DNA of 64,000 nt, taken from assembly GCA_905250115.1 (NCBI GenBank), contig CAJNOI010000077.1, positions 62,001-126,000 on the forward strand, read 5' to 3'. The stretch is from Adineta steineri. Taxonomy: Eukaryota > Rotifera > Eurotatoria > Adinetida > Adinetidae. The position numbers and the translations under genes were made by a program. Position 1 is the first letter of the stretch. Every line of letters begins with the position of its first letter. The notes below the pieces were generated by a model. It searched no databases. It saw nothing but the letters and a program-made list of their open reading frames with translations, and was not told where the DNA came from. Positions 25,439 through 34,714 of this stretch are shown here, one piece after another.

Positions 25439-25899
25439 TTTTAATGAATTTTAATTGAAAAGGATTTGATCTAAACGAGATAAATTGTTTTAGATTTAAT
25501 ACGTAGAAAACTATTAATGTGTCTCTATTTAAAGAAAAAAGAATTAGTATGTTATAACTCAATGAAAAAGAAAAAACATTGAATTACTATATTAAACTCT
25601 TTCATGTTTTAAGATAGAACACTAGGCAACAGAAAGATTGATGCCAGTGATATAAACAAGGTAACTAATGAAATTCAATTGGATTATTTTATAAAATTCT
25701 TATTATTCCCTAGAATTGTTTAACTATAGACTAGAGTTTATAAATTAGAAATTTATGTCTAATTTTAATCAAGAATTCTATTCATTTTTCAATACAGATG
25801 TCGTTAGTAGCACAAGTACCGAAATATATAGTATTATTTAAAGATCTACCTGATAATGATGATAAGAGCATAGAAAAACATTTGTCTTATTTTTAAACT
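25439..25899. promoter_or_regulatory. CCT7/rabenosyn-5 divergent promoter with short upstream ORF
   Basis: Shared 5' region of two divergent genes. At 25798-25896 a 32-codon ORF starts directly after a splice-acceptor-like TTTTTCAATACAG and stops three bases before the rabenosyn-5 ATG, in the same frame. If transcripts begin at that acceptor, this ORF would lie upstream of the main start and could reduce initiation there. Confidence 0.45.
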
Positions 25900-27609
25900 A
25901 TGTTGCCATCGTTAGATAATGCAAGAGAAGGTTTTCTTTGTCCGCAATGTCATCAAGACATGTCAAGTATGGAATCGTTACAATTACATTTTCAAACTGT
26001 ACATATGAAACAATCTTCATCAACAACCAAAGGTATTCTATCTTATTGAAATTTTCAGAAACTTGAATTTCGCATTTGCGAATTGTTTATATTTATAGGT
26101 TCAAGTTTTCTTTCATTTGCGAAACAAAAAATAAAAAATGTTCAAGAAAATCTTAAAAAACCTGCTGAACCAATAAAACCTTATGCTCAATATTTTTCAT
26201 TTACTTCAAATGATTTGAATTTCAAACAACAATATATGGGATATATTCGTTCACATAATGAATCTTTCACAGGTCTACGAAAACATAAACATGATGAAAT
26301 GTTTAAAAAAGCAAGTGAACTTTTGCTTCGTGTGGATTTATTAACCATGACAAATGAACATGTACCACCTAATGGAAATTCTAAAGAACGTCGAAGTATG
26401 AACAAATTCTATAAATCTTTTCGAATTATTAAATAAATCTTCTTTTTGTTTTCGCTAGAATACGAACAAGGTATTGTTTCATGGATGGAAGATACTGTAT
26501 CATCAGTATGTGTATCATGTTCGAAATCGTTTGGTTTATCAAGACGGAAACATCATTGTCGTCTTGATGGACATGTTATCTGTCAACAATGTTCACAACT
26601 TTTTTCGTTTTCATTAGCTCGTAAATTATCACTTCTCTAGCTTTTCTTTTAATATTGTTTATAACTATTCTAGGAAATATACTCGATCTAAATACACCAT
26701 CTTCTTCAACAAATAATAGTACAAAATTTCAAAAATTAACTAACGTAACAAGTATAATTTCACCAACAAATGTTAATAATGGATCAAACGATCAATATCT
26801 TCGTATTTGTTTACCTTGTACACAGATTATACAACAACATTTCAATCAAATACGTTATAAACATATTCCTACGGATGAAATATTTACTCTTTATGAAGTA
26901 AATTCTATATTTAATTTTGTAATATAAAATAATATCTTTAGAAAATTATTCAAGCATTAAATGAATATACGAATAATCATCCAACATATTCAGCAATAGT
27001 CGATTCTCTATTGTAAGAATCATCCTTATATAAAAACAACATGTTTATTTTTGGTGTTTGATTTAATAGAAACGGAGACACAAAATATCAAATCATGGAT
27101 GCAAAACGTACATATCGAGATTTAAGTATTCACTATGAAAAAATCGATTCTACATCGTATGTTTTCAAAAATACGAATTTATTATTTTTGATTTCTAGTT
27201 TGTTTTTTTGTATAGAAAATTAATACTTAAATTAGCAGATAATGATAAAACATCAGATAATCGTTATGCTATACTTTGTCGAAATATTCGTACATATTCA
27301 TTACAAAGTTTACAAAATTTTGCTATATCAACTAAACGTATACCAACTGAAGATGATATCAAACGAGCATGTGATGAGAAAAAACGATTAGAAAATGAAC
27401 GTATGGCTCAATTTGCTTCTACTATTCCAGGATTGAGTGGTTATGGATCAGGAATACCAGTTAAATTGGAACCATTTGTTCACCAATATTATCAAGTAAC
27501 ACAATTTCTTGAACAAGCTAAACTAGATGGACGTCGTGAAGATATTGAATCATTAGAAATGAATTTAAAAGAACTGGAACGAGCAATAAATACCATTCAA
27601 CATAAATAA
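25900..27609 (+). CDS. RBSN: Rabenosyn-5 (FYVE-domain Rab5/Rab4 effector)
   Basis: Effector linking early-endosome PI3P to recycling and SNARE machinery. Seven exons (25900-26032, 26099-26395, 26459-26620, 26674-26897, 26942-27012, 27070-27156, 27216-27609) give 455 residues, well short of the human 784. Visible parts: an N-terminal C2H2 finger (CPQCHQDM...LQLHFQTVH), the FYVE domain (WMED..., CVSC, RRKHHCRLDGH, ICQQC, CLPC), a helical middle and a C-terminal Rab-binding hairpin (VTQFLEQAKLDGRREDIESLEMNLKEL, a pattern found twice in human). No NPF motifs for EHD binding are seen. In the FYVE domain the fourth zinc ligand, Cys in RLCG, is Asp (RLDG). Confidence 0.9.
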
Positions 27610-27864
27610 TGTTTACTTGCCTTTGTTTCTTTTTAACTATTTTTACATAGATTTTAAGTATAAAAATAAAAAAATGGAAAAGAAAATGTTTTGTATCGTT
27701 AGCAGATGAATGTTAATTATATGTATAACTTTGACTGTTATTGAATATAAGATAAGTTTTGATAAGATTGTTGGCTGATCTTTTTATTATAATGTGTGAA
27801 AAAATGAAGTTTGATCGGTGAATCAAGTAAGATTATTGGATAAATGTAAGAGGATTGATGTCAA

Positions 27865-27935
27865 GCACTGGTGGTTCAGTGGTAGAATGCTCGCTTGCCA
27901 CGCGGGCGACCCGGGTCCGATTCCCGGCCAGTGCA
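27865..27935 (+). tRNA. tRNA-Gly (GCC), copy 2
   Basis: Identical in sequence to the copies at 16643 and 34311, including C at position 55, with a T-run close downstream. It sits at the left edge of the Ly6-like array: the duplicated unit's homology starts within about 20 bases of its 3' end. Confidence 0.96.
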
Positions 27936-28663
27936 CTTCTTTTTTCATAAAACTATTTCAAACATTAACTTTTTCTCACCTTCTATTTATATAAGTAGAC
28001 TAAAATATAGAAAATACTTTTAACAGGGCTTTTTTTTCCATATAAAATTTATTTCACTTCAATGCACGAGACAAGACAAATTCTAAAATCCATCAAGAGT
28101 CACTTCTATCCTCTTCATCCGATCGAATGTACTATATCTAAAATACTTAACTTAATGACTAGTGTTGTAAAAGTGAAAAGAACACCGATTGTTATCACTA
28201 TTAGAATTTCATATATACAATTTGTATTGATCTTTGATAACCTGTTCTTAAATTTATGTAAAACTAATGATAACACTTATGATAATTTATCTAGTGGTTT
28301 CACTCATTGGCAAAAGTAACAGGAGAGCATTATACAAAATCGAACAATAGTGTTTGTCATGATCCCCAATATTATACTAACCAATAATGAATAGTAAAAT
28401 ACGTTCCACTTATTATGCCATTCCAAAGATAAATTATCTAAATTTTCTTATGATAGAGTTTAATCTACGACCCCACCGATATGTTTCGTCTACTTATTTA
28501 CTAGAATGACACTGTTGTTTCCTCTACTATTTGACGAAGCGGACGATTATCTATTGTTGGTGAAGAATTGTTACAGTCACTTTAACCTAATTTCTCGTCG
28601 TGTGATTTATTTTCGACGATCCATATTTTGTTTATTTGTCGATATCACTTTGATTTTATCTTA

Positions 28664-28738
28664 TTGCGTAACAAAAGAATAAAGAAGAAAATCACTACTT
28701 TATTCTCCCTCACCTCGTTGTTTCCATACTTATAAATA
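28664..28738 (+). promoter_or_regulatory. Conserved promoter of Ly6-like copy 1
   Basis: Contains TTGCGTAAC (28664-28672, resembling a C/EBP or PAR-type bZIP site), a perfect inverted repeat GAATAAAG...CTTTATTC (28677-28705) and a TATA box TATAAATA (28731-28738). Copies 2 and 3 keep the same order: inverted repeats at 30944-30972 and 33071-33099, TATA-like boxes near 30995 and 33124. Copy 2 has TTGCATAAC instead of TTGCGTAAC. The function is inferred from conservation only. Confidence 0.55.
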
Positions 28739-28849
28739 GTGTGATATTTTTAAAAATCAACAATAAGTGTTGTCATCATTATCATATACTTGTTTAGTAA
28801 GTAAAATAAAACAATTTCGTTAGTCTATGTTTTGTTATTCATGTATAGA

Positions 28850-29203
28850 ATGGTTGGTCGATTACTCTTTACTGTCGTTTTTCTCTCCTTCATTTTAACG
28901 ATCTTATCGTTTCAATGTTATGAAGGTTATGGTATGGATTGTGTAATTGATGATAAAAATGATTGTGGCGAAGGTACAAAATGTGTATGCATCAAATATC
29001 GTTATAAATGTTCTTTCATGGATGCTGGTTGTGGCGCAGAAGACCGAGCCAAAGACGCATTTAAATGGGGATTTACAGCAGCTCGTAAAGAAGATTGTGA
29101 TGACATGAAAAAACCGTCGTACGGTCTTTTCAATGTTACATGTTGTTCAACAACCAAATGTAATCGACCCACTGGAGATCAATGTCCAATGGCTTTACCT
29201 TAG
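28850..29203 (+). CDS. Secreted Ly6/three-finger-like protein, copy 1
   Basis: 117 residues: signal peptide MVGRLLFTVVFLSFILTILSF, then a mature chain beginning QCYEGYG with 12 cysteines. The C-terminal CCSTTKCN motif is the hallmark of Ly6/uPAR folds, as is the Cys-Tyr start. Two more cysteines than the usual 10 suggest an extra disulphide. No C-terminal hydrophobic tail is present, so it is probably secreted rather than GPI-anchored. The start is placed at 28850, right after a 52-base 5'UTR intron (28797-28848); the open frame upstream of it is intronic. AATAAA lies in the 3' flank near 29293. Ligand and role are unknown. Confidence 0.8.
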   Translation: MVGRLLFTVVFLSFILTILSFQCYEGYGMDCVIDDKNDCGEGTKCVCIKYRYKCSFMDAGCGAEDRAKDAFKWGFTAARKEDCDDMKKPSYGLFNVTCCSTTKCNRPTGDQCPMALP

Positions 29204-29746
29204 TGAATAATAATCTTATTCAATTATCAATAGAAACGAAATATTTTATGTTAATCTAAATCAATGTAATATCTATTCTTCTCTTTATTCAAATAAAATG
29301 TAAATATTCAAGCAATACATTCGTTTTAATTATTTTTATTATCAGTATTGAGTTCTAACAGAAATGTAAGTTTTATTACATAAAGTATAAATTAGTATAT
29401 AGAAAATAGATTTTAGTAATTAAGAAGACATACACAAGACAGGTAATATAATAACAAAAAAAATAAGAATTAAATTATTGCACTAGTATAAAGATCTGTT
29501 TCAATCGAAAGTTTTTATCTTCAATTATTAATCATTTTTCAACAGTCGAGCTAAATTATGTTCTTACATGTGATAGAACAGATATTGAAAGTTTATTTGA
29601 TAAAATTAATCAAAAACAATCTTTTCATCAACAATCATACTACTGTTCTTTACATGGGACCCTAAACTCTATCGCACATTGAGAAATTTACAATGAGTAG
29701 ATGTTACTTATAGGCGTCTTTTCTAAGTGCTTGAATGACTACACTA
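29204..29746. other. Ly6-like unit 1 tail
   Basis: 3' flank of copy 1, shared with units 2 and 3. At about 29574-29682 it contains a stop-free coding-like remnant (DRTDIESLFDKINQKQSF...). The counterpart in unit 2 is frameshifted and in unit 3 is diverged, so it is a decaying fragment. Homology to the other units ends at about 29746. Confidence 0.5.
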
Positions 29747-29766
29747 GGGTGTGGGTGTGGGTGTGG
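29747..29766 (+). repeat. Interstitial telomere-like repeat (GGGTGT)3
   Basis: 20 bp made of 3.3 units of GGGTGT, a permutation of TGTGGG, which is reported as the telomeric repeat of the bdelloid Adineta vaga. It starts exactly where the homology of Ly6-like unit 1 to units 2 and 3 stops. The G-rich strand runs rightward, the orientation expected for a telomere added to the right end of unit 1. Confidence 0.6.
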
Positions 29767-29792
29767 CTATTTACATTGTTTCACACTCACAT

Positions 29793-29896
29793 CCTAAAGG
29801 AACTTAAAGGACTAAAGGGACTAAAAGAACTTAAAGGATTAAAGGGACTAAAGGGAGTAAAAGGATTAAAGGAACTAAAAGGACTAAAGGGAGTAG
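29793..29896 (+). repeat. 9-bp minisatellite
   Basis: About 11-12 imperfect copies of a 9-bp unit, CTAAAGGGA/CTTAAAGGA, in tandem. In one frame it reads as a run of LKG and LKE triplets, but this frame has no other gene features. It is directly downstream of the telomere-like tract. Confidence 0.8.
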
Positions 29897-30335
29897 AGCA
29901 TTCTTTAGTTGCATAGCATAAAAGTAAACCATGATAACTTTGATTTTTCGTGGACCCCTCCTAGATGCAGCGTAGAAAGCTTTACATTTTGCATAGAGCC
30001 GCTACTTTTACGGTTGTAGATTTTATGTACAAAATCGATGAAATTCTTCGTAAACTATACAATTTTTCACGCTGAATCTTGTTCAATATATTTTTTATTT
30101 TTTTATAAAACATATTAGGTGGTAAAGCAGAAAATATGCATTGAAATTTACTCGCTTTTCGAAAAGAAACTGCACTTATAAAATAAGCGATCTTATGTAA
30201 ATTGCGGAGCTTTTCGTACTGCATCTCGTAATATATTTCAGTTTTTTGATACAATCTATTTATTGATTAAAATATGGAACGCAAAAAGCAGTCATTCATT
30301 CTGAGTCACCCATTCTTGTTAGAAGAAGAAAAAAA
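29897..30335. other. Unique insert between Ly6-like units 1 and 2
   Basis: Not shared with the other array units. No gene is supported; a 90-codon minus-strand frame at 29982-30254 has no recognisable domain. It may be DNA joined during the rearrangement that left the telomere-like tract. Confidence 0.35.
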
Positions 30336-31119
30336 TCGATTGTTATCAGTATTTGAATTTCATATGAGCAACTTATATTAATCTATAATATTCTTTTTTT
30401 CTAAACTTATGTAAAACCAGTGATGCCACTTGTCATAATTTACCTAGTTGGCTCACTCAGCGGCAAAAGAAAAAATTAGATTATTACATAATATTGAACA
30501 CAGAGAACAAGTAGGTTAAACAACGTAAATAAAATTAACATCAGAATTTCATGAAAAGTTTTTTACAAACTGCAGTTTGTTTAGAATATTGATCACTTTA
30601 TTAATTAGAACGATAATGTTTGTGATGATCCTCAATTTTATACTAACCAATAATGAATAGTAGAATAAGTGCGACTTATTAGTTGCTCCGAAGTTGAATT
30701 ATCTAAACTTTCTTATGAAAGAGTTTAATCTATTGACATGTCGATATATGTTCCATCTATTTATTTACTAGAATGACACTCTTGTTTCCTCTACTATTTG
30801 ACGAAGCGGACGATTATTTATTGTCTGTGAACAAATATTACAGTCACGTTAATCGAATTTCTCGCCATGTGATTTCTTGTCGACTATCTATATTTTGTTT
30901 ACTTGTCGATTTTACTTTGATTTCATCTTATTGCATAACAAAAGAATAAAGAAGAAAATCATCGCTTTATTCTCTCTCTGACTATTGTCATGCTTATAAA
31001 TCATATGATACTTTTAAAAGTAAACTATAAATTTTATCATCATTAATATATATATATACTCGTTTAGTAAGTAAAATAAAGCTATTTTGTTAGTCTACAT
31101 TTTGTTATTCATTTATAGA

Positions 31120-31473
31120 ATGGCTGGTCGTTTGCTCTTTGCTATCTTTTTTCTCTCCTTCATTTTGACTATCTTGTCGCTTCAATGTTATGAAGGTTAT
31201 GGTAGAGATTGTATAATTGATAATCACGAGAATTGTGGTGAAGGTGCAAAATGTGTATGTGCCAAATTTCGTTATAACTGTTCTTTCATGGATCTTGGTT
31301 GTAATGAAGATGAACGATCAAGAGATGCATTTATATGGGGATTCATAGCTACTTCTCAAGAAGATTGCAACAACATGATGCAACCATCCTATGGTTTTTT
31401 CAATGTCACATGTTGTTCTACAACCAAATGTAATCGACCTACTGCTGATCAATGTCCAATGTCTTTACCTTAG
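31120..31473 (+). CDS. Secreted Ly6/three-finger-like protein, copy 2
   Basis: 117 residues, same layout as copy 1: signal peptide MAGRLLFAIFFLSFILTILSL, mature QCYEGYGRDC..., 12 cysteines, ending FNVTCCSTTKCN...CPMSLP. Many substitutions are in the middle loop (NEDERSRDAFIWGFIATSQEDC). Cysteines and flanking motifs are kept, which suggests purifying selection on the fold. A 52-base 5'UTR intron lies at 31067-31118. Confidence 0.8.
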   Translation: MAGRLLFAIFFLSFILTILSLQCYEGYGRDCIIDNHENCGEGAKCVCAKFRYNCSFMDLGCNEDERSRDAFIWGFIATSQEDCNNMMQPSYGFFNVTCCSTTKCNRPTADQCPMSLP

Positions 31474-33242
31474 TGAATAATAATCTTGTTCAATTATCAA
31501 TATAAATGAAATATTTGATGCTCATCTAATTCTATAATATTTATTTTTTTCTTTCTGTACTAAATATGTATGTATTCAATCAATAAATTCTTTTTATTAA
31601 CTGTGAGTAAGATATTTTTTGTTAAATCTAATAATCCTGCAGTTGAGTACTAACAGAAATGTAAGTTTTATTACATAAAGTACAAATTAGTATAAAAAAA
31701 AAGGTTTTTAGTGAATAAGAAAACATGCAAAAGACAGATAACACAGCAACAAAAAATTAAAATTAAATTATTGCACTACTATAAGCATCTCTTTCAATCG
31801 AAAGTTTTTTATTATAAATTATTAATCATTTTTTAACACTAGAACTGAAATTATATTGTTAAATGTGATAGAACAGATATTGAAAGAATATTTGATAAAT
31901 TCATCAAAAACAATCTTTTCATTAACAATCATATTACTGTTCTTTACATGGAACTCTAAATTGTATCGCACATTCATAAATTTATCATGAAGATATCTTA
32001 ATCATCTTCAGTATATGTAACTTATGAGCATCTATTTCTTACATTCACTTACAAGGATCATTCACTAGATGATCTGTTTAATATATATCAGATAAAATAT
32101 CTTCACAGATTTTTTAACTGCATGAATGACTACACTGACCATATTCTAAATTGATTGTTGAACACTTTCAACAACTATCATAACAGGTCGGTCTTTATTT
32201 TATGCTTTCTTATTAGTTTTTTTTTCATAAAACGGTTTCAAACATTAGCTTTTTCTCACCTTCTATTTACATAAGTAGGCTAAAATATAGAAAATATCTT
32301 TTGAAAACGCGTTTACTTCATGTAAAATTTATTTCAGTTCAACACACGAGACATGGCAGATTCTAAGATTCATCAAGAGTCGCTTCTATCAATTTCAACC
32401 GGCTGAATATACCATATCTAAAAGACTTAACTTTATGACTAATATTATAAAGGTCAGAAAAACATCGATTGCTATTAGTATTAGAATTTCATATGAACAC
32501 CTTATATTTATCTATAATAGTCTTTTTTCTAAATTTATATAAAACTAATAATAACACTTATCATAATCTATCTAGTCGTTTCACTTGGTGGCAGAAGAAA
32601 AATTAGATAATTATACAGCATTTAGCAAAGAGAACAAGTAGGTCAAACAGTATAAATAGAAATTATGTCAGAATTTCATCAAAATTCTTTTACAAATTGT
32701 AGTTAGTTTAGAATGTTAGTCACCTTATTGACGAGAACATTAATGTTTGTAATGATCCTCATTTTTATACTAACCAATACTGAATAGTAGAATATGTTTC
32801 ACTTATTATGCTGTTACAAAGACAAAGTATCTAAATTTTTCTTATGCAAGCGTTTAATCCACGAACACGCTGATATATTTCATTTGTTTATTCACTAGAA
32901 TGATCTACTTATTCCCTTTATTATGTAACGAAACGGACGACTATCTGGTGTCAGTGAACCAATAGTGTAGGAACTTTAACCTGAATTCTCGCCATATGAT
33001 TTCTTCTCGACTATCTATACTTTGTTTACTTGTCGATGTCACTTTGATTTTATCTTATTGCGTAACAAAAGAATAAAGAAGAAAATCACTACTTTATTCT
33101 TCCTCCCTCGTTGTTTCCATGCTTATATATAGTGTGACCTATTTAAAAATCAACAATAAGTGTTGCCATCATTAACATATACTTGTTTAGTAAGTAAAAT
33201 ACAACAATTTCGTTAGTCTATGTTTTGTTATTCACTTATAGG

Positions 33243-33590
33243 ATGGTTGGTCGATTACTCTTTGCTACCATTTTTCTCTCCTTCATTTTAGCTATCTTGT
33301 CGTTTCACTGTTACGAAGGTTATGGTAGAGATTGTATAATTGATGATAAAAATGATTGTGGTAGAGGTGCAAAATGTGTATGTATCAAATATCGTTATAA
33401 CTGTTCTCTCATGGATCTTGGCTGTAGTGCAGAAGAACGAGCCAAAGATGCATTTAAATGGGGATTTACAGCAGTTTGTAAAGAAGATTGTGACGAGATG
33501 AAAAAACCATCATACGGTCTTTTTAATGTTACATGCTGTTCAACAAGCAAATGTAATCGACCTATTGGAGATCAATGTCCAATGTCTTGA
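33243..33590 (+). CDS. Secreted Ly6/three-finger-like protein, copy 3
   Basis: 115 residues, closest to copy 1. It has a signal peptide and a mature chain starting HCYEGYGRDC. It carries a thirteenth cysteine (AVCKEDC, where copy 1 has AARKEDC), leaving an odd number that could allow dimerisation. The stop comes two codons earlier than in copies 1 and 2 (...CPMS). The 5'UTR intron is 33190-33241, again 52 bases. AATAAA is seen near 33689. Confidence 0.8.
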   Translation: MVGRLLFATIFLSFILAILSFHCYEGYGRDCIIDDKNDCGRGAKCVCIKYRYNCSLMDLGCSAEERAKDAFKWGFTAVCKEDCDEMKKPSYGLFNVTCCSTSKCNRPIGDQCPMS

Positions 33591-34310
33591 CCCCCAATGA
33601 ATACAAGTTTTGTTCAATTATCAATATAAACAAAATCTTTCGTGATACTGTGAATCAATGTAATATCTATTTTTTTTCTTTGTGTTAATAAAATGTATAT
33701 ATTCAAGCAATACATTCTTTTTGTCAGCTGTAATAGTGCTATTGAGTTCTAACAGAAATGCAAGTCTTATTACATAAAGTATAAATTAATATATGGAAAA
33801 TAGATTTTAATAAATAAGAAGATATACAAAGAGACAGATAATACAACAACAAAAAATTAAAATGTAATTATGACACTACTATAAGGATCTCTTTCAATCG
33901 AAATTTTTTTATTATAAACTATTAATCATTTTTTAACAGTCGAACTGAAATTATATTGTTAAATATGATAGAACAGATATTGAAAGAATATTTGATAAAA
34001 TTAGTCTTTGTCAAATGAAACTGAGTCTAACTTGAATTGAGATTTTTACATGGAAGCCTATTTTTTTTTACAATGAATATATGTTAATCATCTTCAGTAT
34101 ATGTTACTTGTAGGCATCTTTTCTAAGTACTTGAATGGATATACTACCTATATTCTCGATTGATTGCTGAACACTCTAAGCAACTATCATAATGAGTTAC
34201 TCTTAATTTTATGTTTTATTGTTAGTTAGTTTGTTGATAGTAGGCTATCAGTTTTTCCTTTTTATCAATATGGTATACATTGTCTTGATAGAACCATACA
34301 GTGATACCAA

Positions 34311-34381
34311 GCACTGGTGGTTCAGTGGTAGAATGCTCGCTTGCCACGCGGGCGACCCGGGTCCGATTCCCGGCCAGTGCA
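34311..34381 (+). tRNA. tRNA-Gly (GCC), copy 3
   Basis: Identical to the copies at 16643 and 27865, with a T-run terminator. It lies just beyond the right edge of the Ly6-like array. It shares the short 5' flank ATACCAA with copy 1. Confidence 0.96.
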
Positions 34382-34714
34382 CTTTTTTTGTCTTTTCATT
34401 TTGCTTAGAATTATATATATATCACAGACTAAGTAATAAAGAATACAAAACTTCATTTTTTCGGTATTCAGTATATTCCTCATTCTTCTTAAATCTGAGA
34501 AATTTTATCAAACAATGTAAAAATAATAGATTTATATTATATGAATAGACCCAACATATTTATTTGTTTATACATTATACATTTTTATTTAATAACAAAA
34601 GGAGACTCGGTTTTCATCGCTTAGTTACTTGTAAGAAAAGAAAACAGCAAACAAGAACCACCTGACAAGACAAACATGACTTAACATACAAATCTAATAA
34701 AATATCTCTATACA

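Larger units (their letters stand above)
27951..34200 (+). repeat. Tandem array of three Ly6-like gene units
   Basis: Three diverged direct repeats of about 1.7-1.9 kb: about 27951-29746, 30336-32170 and 32231-34200. Each contains upstream DNA, a TATA promoter, a 52-base 5'UTR intron, one cysteine-rich gene and a downstream tail. The tail includes a decayed coding-like fragment (GATAGAACAGATATTGAAAG at 29574, 31869 and 33968). Conserved promoter landmarks recur at 28664, about 30931 and 33058, spaced about 2.1-2.3 kb. Unit 1 is shorter upstream than units 2 and 3. Unit edges are estimates by eye. Confidence 0.8.

Noticed and set aside
28062-28319. 85-codon frame in Ly6-like unit 1
   Set aside because: The equivalent sequence in unit 3 does not keep the frame, so it is not under coding constraint.
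29701-29916. 71-codon frame with LKG/LKE repeats
   Set aside because: It is the 9-bp minisatellite read in one frame and runs through the telomere-like tract; no gene signals.
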